Assembly: GCA_963739095.1 (NCBI GenBank)
Contig: CAVTZF010000039.1
Location: 124,001 to 188,000 of the forward strand
From: JACVRW01 sp963739095
GTDB lineage: Bacteria > Actinomycetota > Thermoleophilia > Solirubrobacterales > Thermoleophilaceae
Reading direction: 5' to 3'
Length of the DNA stretch: 64,000 nucleotides
A program made the position numbers and the translations under genes. The notes under the pieces are model-generated. The model was given only the letters and a program-made list of their open reading frames with translations. It did no database searches and was not told the origin of the DNA. Positions 62,361 through 64,000 of the stretch are shown here, piece by piece; positions within the stretch are counted from its first letter, which is position 1; each line of letters opens with the position of its first letter.

Positions 62361-63223
62361 AGTAGCTTCGTGGAGCTCGGTGAGCATGTCGTCGGGCTCT
62401 TCGAAGACGTCGCGCCAGGTGTAGCGGCGGAACTGGTCGCCGCGGCGGCGGGCCTCGCGGTCGCGGCGGCGGTCCTGCTCCCAGGCATGACGCGTCTTGT
62501 GGAACCGGTAGCGAGTCGAGCTCGACGGTCAGCTTGTGCTCGGGCCAGCGACAGTCCACATAGTGGGCGCCCGCCGGCCTGTTCGTGATCGCGGGCGGCA
62601 GGACTCCCCTCGCGCAGACGGGCGCGGAAGCCACGCTCGAGCCGGCTCAACAGGATCGGCGCGTCACCCTCCGAGGATCGCCCGTGAGACGCTGCGGCGC
62701 GCTTCTCCACCTCCGGTGATCTCCGTAGCGGACGTGTGGCTTCGTGGGCCGCCCGCGCGAGCTCGTCGAACGACAGCAATGAGGGACAGAGCCGCACGAG
62801 CGTCGCCGGCACCGTCGTCACCGGGACGCCGCGCCAGACGTCCGTCCCCTTCCCCAGCTTCCGTACGCGCCGGACCGTGCACGCCCTTGATGCGCCGCTC
62901 CTTCGGCGCGATCACCTCCGGCGGCGGCGCCGGCCCCGCGTCAGCCCCCACAGACCACGCCGCCGCCAGGCCACTCAGCAACGCCCCCTCCCCAGCCGCC
63001 TTCACCGCCGCCATGTAGCGCGCCTCCACAGACGGCGCCCGGTGGCCCACGCGGTAGACACCCGAAAGACAGCAATGAGGGACCCGCCGCGCCCGATGCG
63101 CGATCTCGACCCGGCGCTCCGACGACCCGCGACCAACAGCTCGGCGCGGGCCACAACCCCATGCGCCCGACTCGCCAACCGGCCACGACTTCCGCTCAAC
63201 AGTCCTGACTCTGCGCCGCCCAT
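62361..63223 (-). pseudogene. Decayed AbiEi-like/DUF559 (Vsr-fold) protein gene
   Basis: Pieces of a ~290-residue protein appear in order on the minus strand in changing frames: AHGVVARAELLVAGRRSAG, GHRAPSVEARYMAAVKAAGE, GALLSGLAAAWSVGADAGP, APKERRIKGV, RRVRKLGKGTDVWRGVPVTT, FDELARAAHEA, ITNRPAGAHYVDCRWPEHKL, TVELDS, and, after a shift, HAWEQDRRRDREARRRGDQF. This is the layout of AbiEi-N-terminal/DUF559 proteins common in Thermoleophilia. At least four frameshifts are needed (near 63060, 62882, 62600 and 62520), so it is not functional. Confidence 0.75.
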
Positions 63224-63279
63224 ATGGCGGGTAAAGTCAGGACGAGACGAAAATCACCCCCTCTACGCTCCCGCGGAGA

Positions 63280-63891
63280 GTGAACCCGCGGGTGCTCATC
63301 ACCCTGTTCCTGGTAGCCGTCTTTGCCCTCGGAGCGATCGCCCTCGCCGCGACCCGGCGAGACGCAGACGGCGATCCCGCCACGGCCAAGAGCGGCTTCG
63401 AGGGCGCCCGCATGCCCGAGAACGTCCGCGCCCCGGACTTCCGCCTCCAGAACCAGGACGGGGACACCGTCACGATGCGCTCCCTGCGCGGCAGGCCGGC
63501 GATCGTCACGTTCCTCTACACCACCTGCGAGGACACCTGCCCGATCCAGGCGCAGACGATCCGGGGCAGCCTCGACCAGCTCGGCCACGACCTCCCCGCC
63601 CTTGCGGTCGCGGTGGACCCGCCGCGCGACACGGCCGACCGCGCCAAGGCGTTCCTCTCCAAGCAGCACGCGCTCGGGCGCATCGACTTCGTGCTCGGCA
63701 CGCGCAACCAGCTGCAACCGCTCTGGGACGGCTTCTTCATCCGCCCGCAGTCGGTGACCGAGGAGCACCAGCCACGCATCACGCTGGTGGACGCGAACGG
63801 CTACCAGCGCGTCGGCTTCCCGGCCTCCGAGGCGACCCCCGAGCGGCTCGCCCACGACCTGCGCCTGCTCGAAGCCGAGGCGGAGCGATGA
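63280..63891 (+). CDS. SCO1/SenC-family copper chaperone-like thioredoxin-fold protein
   Basis: 203 residues. N-terminal membrane anchor (about 5-23), then FRLQNQDGDTVTMRSLRGRP, TFLYTTCEDTCPIQAQTI (CxxxC copper site) and IDFVLGTRNQLQPLW, with HQPRITLVDANGYQRVGFPA. SCO proteins deliver copper to cytochrome c oxidase or act as thiol redox proteins. The second His ligand may be the His in TEEHQPRI. GTG at 63280. Confidence 0.88.
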   Translation: MNPRVLITLFLVAVFALGAIALAATRRDADGDPATAKSGFEGARMPENVRAPDFRLQNQDGDTVTMRSLRGRPAIVTFLYTTCEDTCPIQAQTIRGSLDQLGHDLPALAVAVDPPRDTADRAKAFLSKQHALGRIDFVLGTRNQLQPLWDGFFIRPQSVTEEHQPRITLVDANGYQRVGFPASEATPERLAHDLRLLEAEAER

Positions 63892-64000
63892 GCCTCGTCC
63901 GCGAGGTGGCCGCGTGCCTCGGCCATCTCCTCCGCGTCGATCCCCAAGAGGTGCCGGTCCCGAGCGGTCCCGACCCGTGGAGCCTGTGGCGCGGCTGGCT
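63888..64000 (+). CDS. N-terminal fragment of an unidentified protein (runs off the window)
   Basis: The ATG at 63888 overlaps the SCO stop (ATGA). Only 37 residues are visible: MSLVREVAACLGHLLRVDPQ then EVPVPSGPDPWSLWRGWL. No family can be assigned; coupling to the SCO gene suggests a related function. Confidence 0.6.
   Translation, partial: MSLVREVAACLGHLLRVDPQEVPVPSGPDPWSLWRGW

Overview
The window is very GC-rich, densely packed bacterial chromosome. Gene content points to an actinobacterium, most likely of class Thermoleophilia (Solirubrobacterales/Gaiellales-like; my inference). The indicators are a GuaB3-type IMP dehydrogenase homologue, a mycobacterial-type CysO/CysM/JAMM cysteine pathway, a murI-rph-rdgB block, a c-di-AMP (ydaO-type) riboswitch in front of a cell-wall peptidase, and a decayed AbiEi/DUF559 protein. 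Neighbouring genes typically join by four-base NTGA overlaps, so start codons can be fixed closely; three genes appear to start with CTG. I see no rRNA, tRNA, CRISPR array, integrase or intact transposase.

Layout. 1-9.7 kb (minus): a core run rplM-rpsI-glmM-glmS-acpS-nnr-CBS protein-alr-CCA-adding enzyme-corA; S9 carries a ~196-residue acidic extension. 9.7-15.2 kb: promoter plus c-di-AMP riboswitch driving an M23 endopeptidase, a cupin, a small membrane protein, a molybdopterin oxidoreductase with its flavin reductase partner, a duplicated Cys-rich secreted protein and a GH1 glycosidase. 15.2-16.8 kb: an island of diverged ~220-bp repeats, one intact small ORF and a broken sigma-factor gene. 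16.8-31.5 kb (minus): guaA-guaB3, a 1-phosphofructokinase-like kinase, a D,D-carboxypeptidase and LysM protein, pyrF, HU, tldE/tldD with two small partners, a CDF transporter, rdgB-rph-murI and an isochorismatase.

31.5-45.5 kb: a small peptide gene resembling FxLD-type RiPP precursors beside an orphan Flp-like pilin; divergently asnB-glycosyltransferase-coiled-coil-zinc-ribbon/SPOR; then an HDAC-like deacetylase, nadB and a flavin reductase, an R2-like oxidase, a Cys-rich hypothetical, hyuA-hyuB-dehydrogenase and a DUF1802 protein. 45.5-52.7 kb: an ECF sigma/anti-sigma pair, a zincin-like protein, a GAF/GGDEF regulator and two acyl-CoA dehydrogenases.

52.7-60.5 kb holds a dispersed sulfur-carrier cysteine pathway: JAMM protease (53.2 kb), CysM synthase (55 kb), CysO carrier (59 kb) and a rhodanese-ThiF activating enzyme (59.3-60.5 kb). 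CysO ends in GGSA rather than GG, so the protease is probably needed to expose the diglycine. Between them lie two Tat-signal ferritin-like proteins with tatA, a frameshifted M1 peptidase, a cupin and an acetyltransferase. 60.5-64 kb: a possible structured RNA leader, a histidine kinase/response regulator pair, a DUF559 pseudogene, an SCO1-like protein and the start of another gene.
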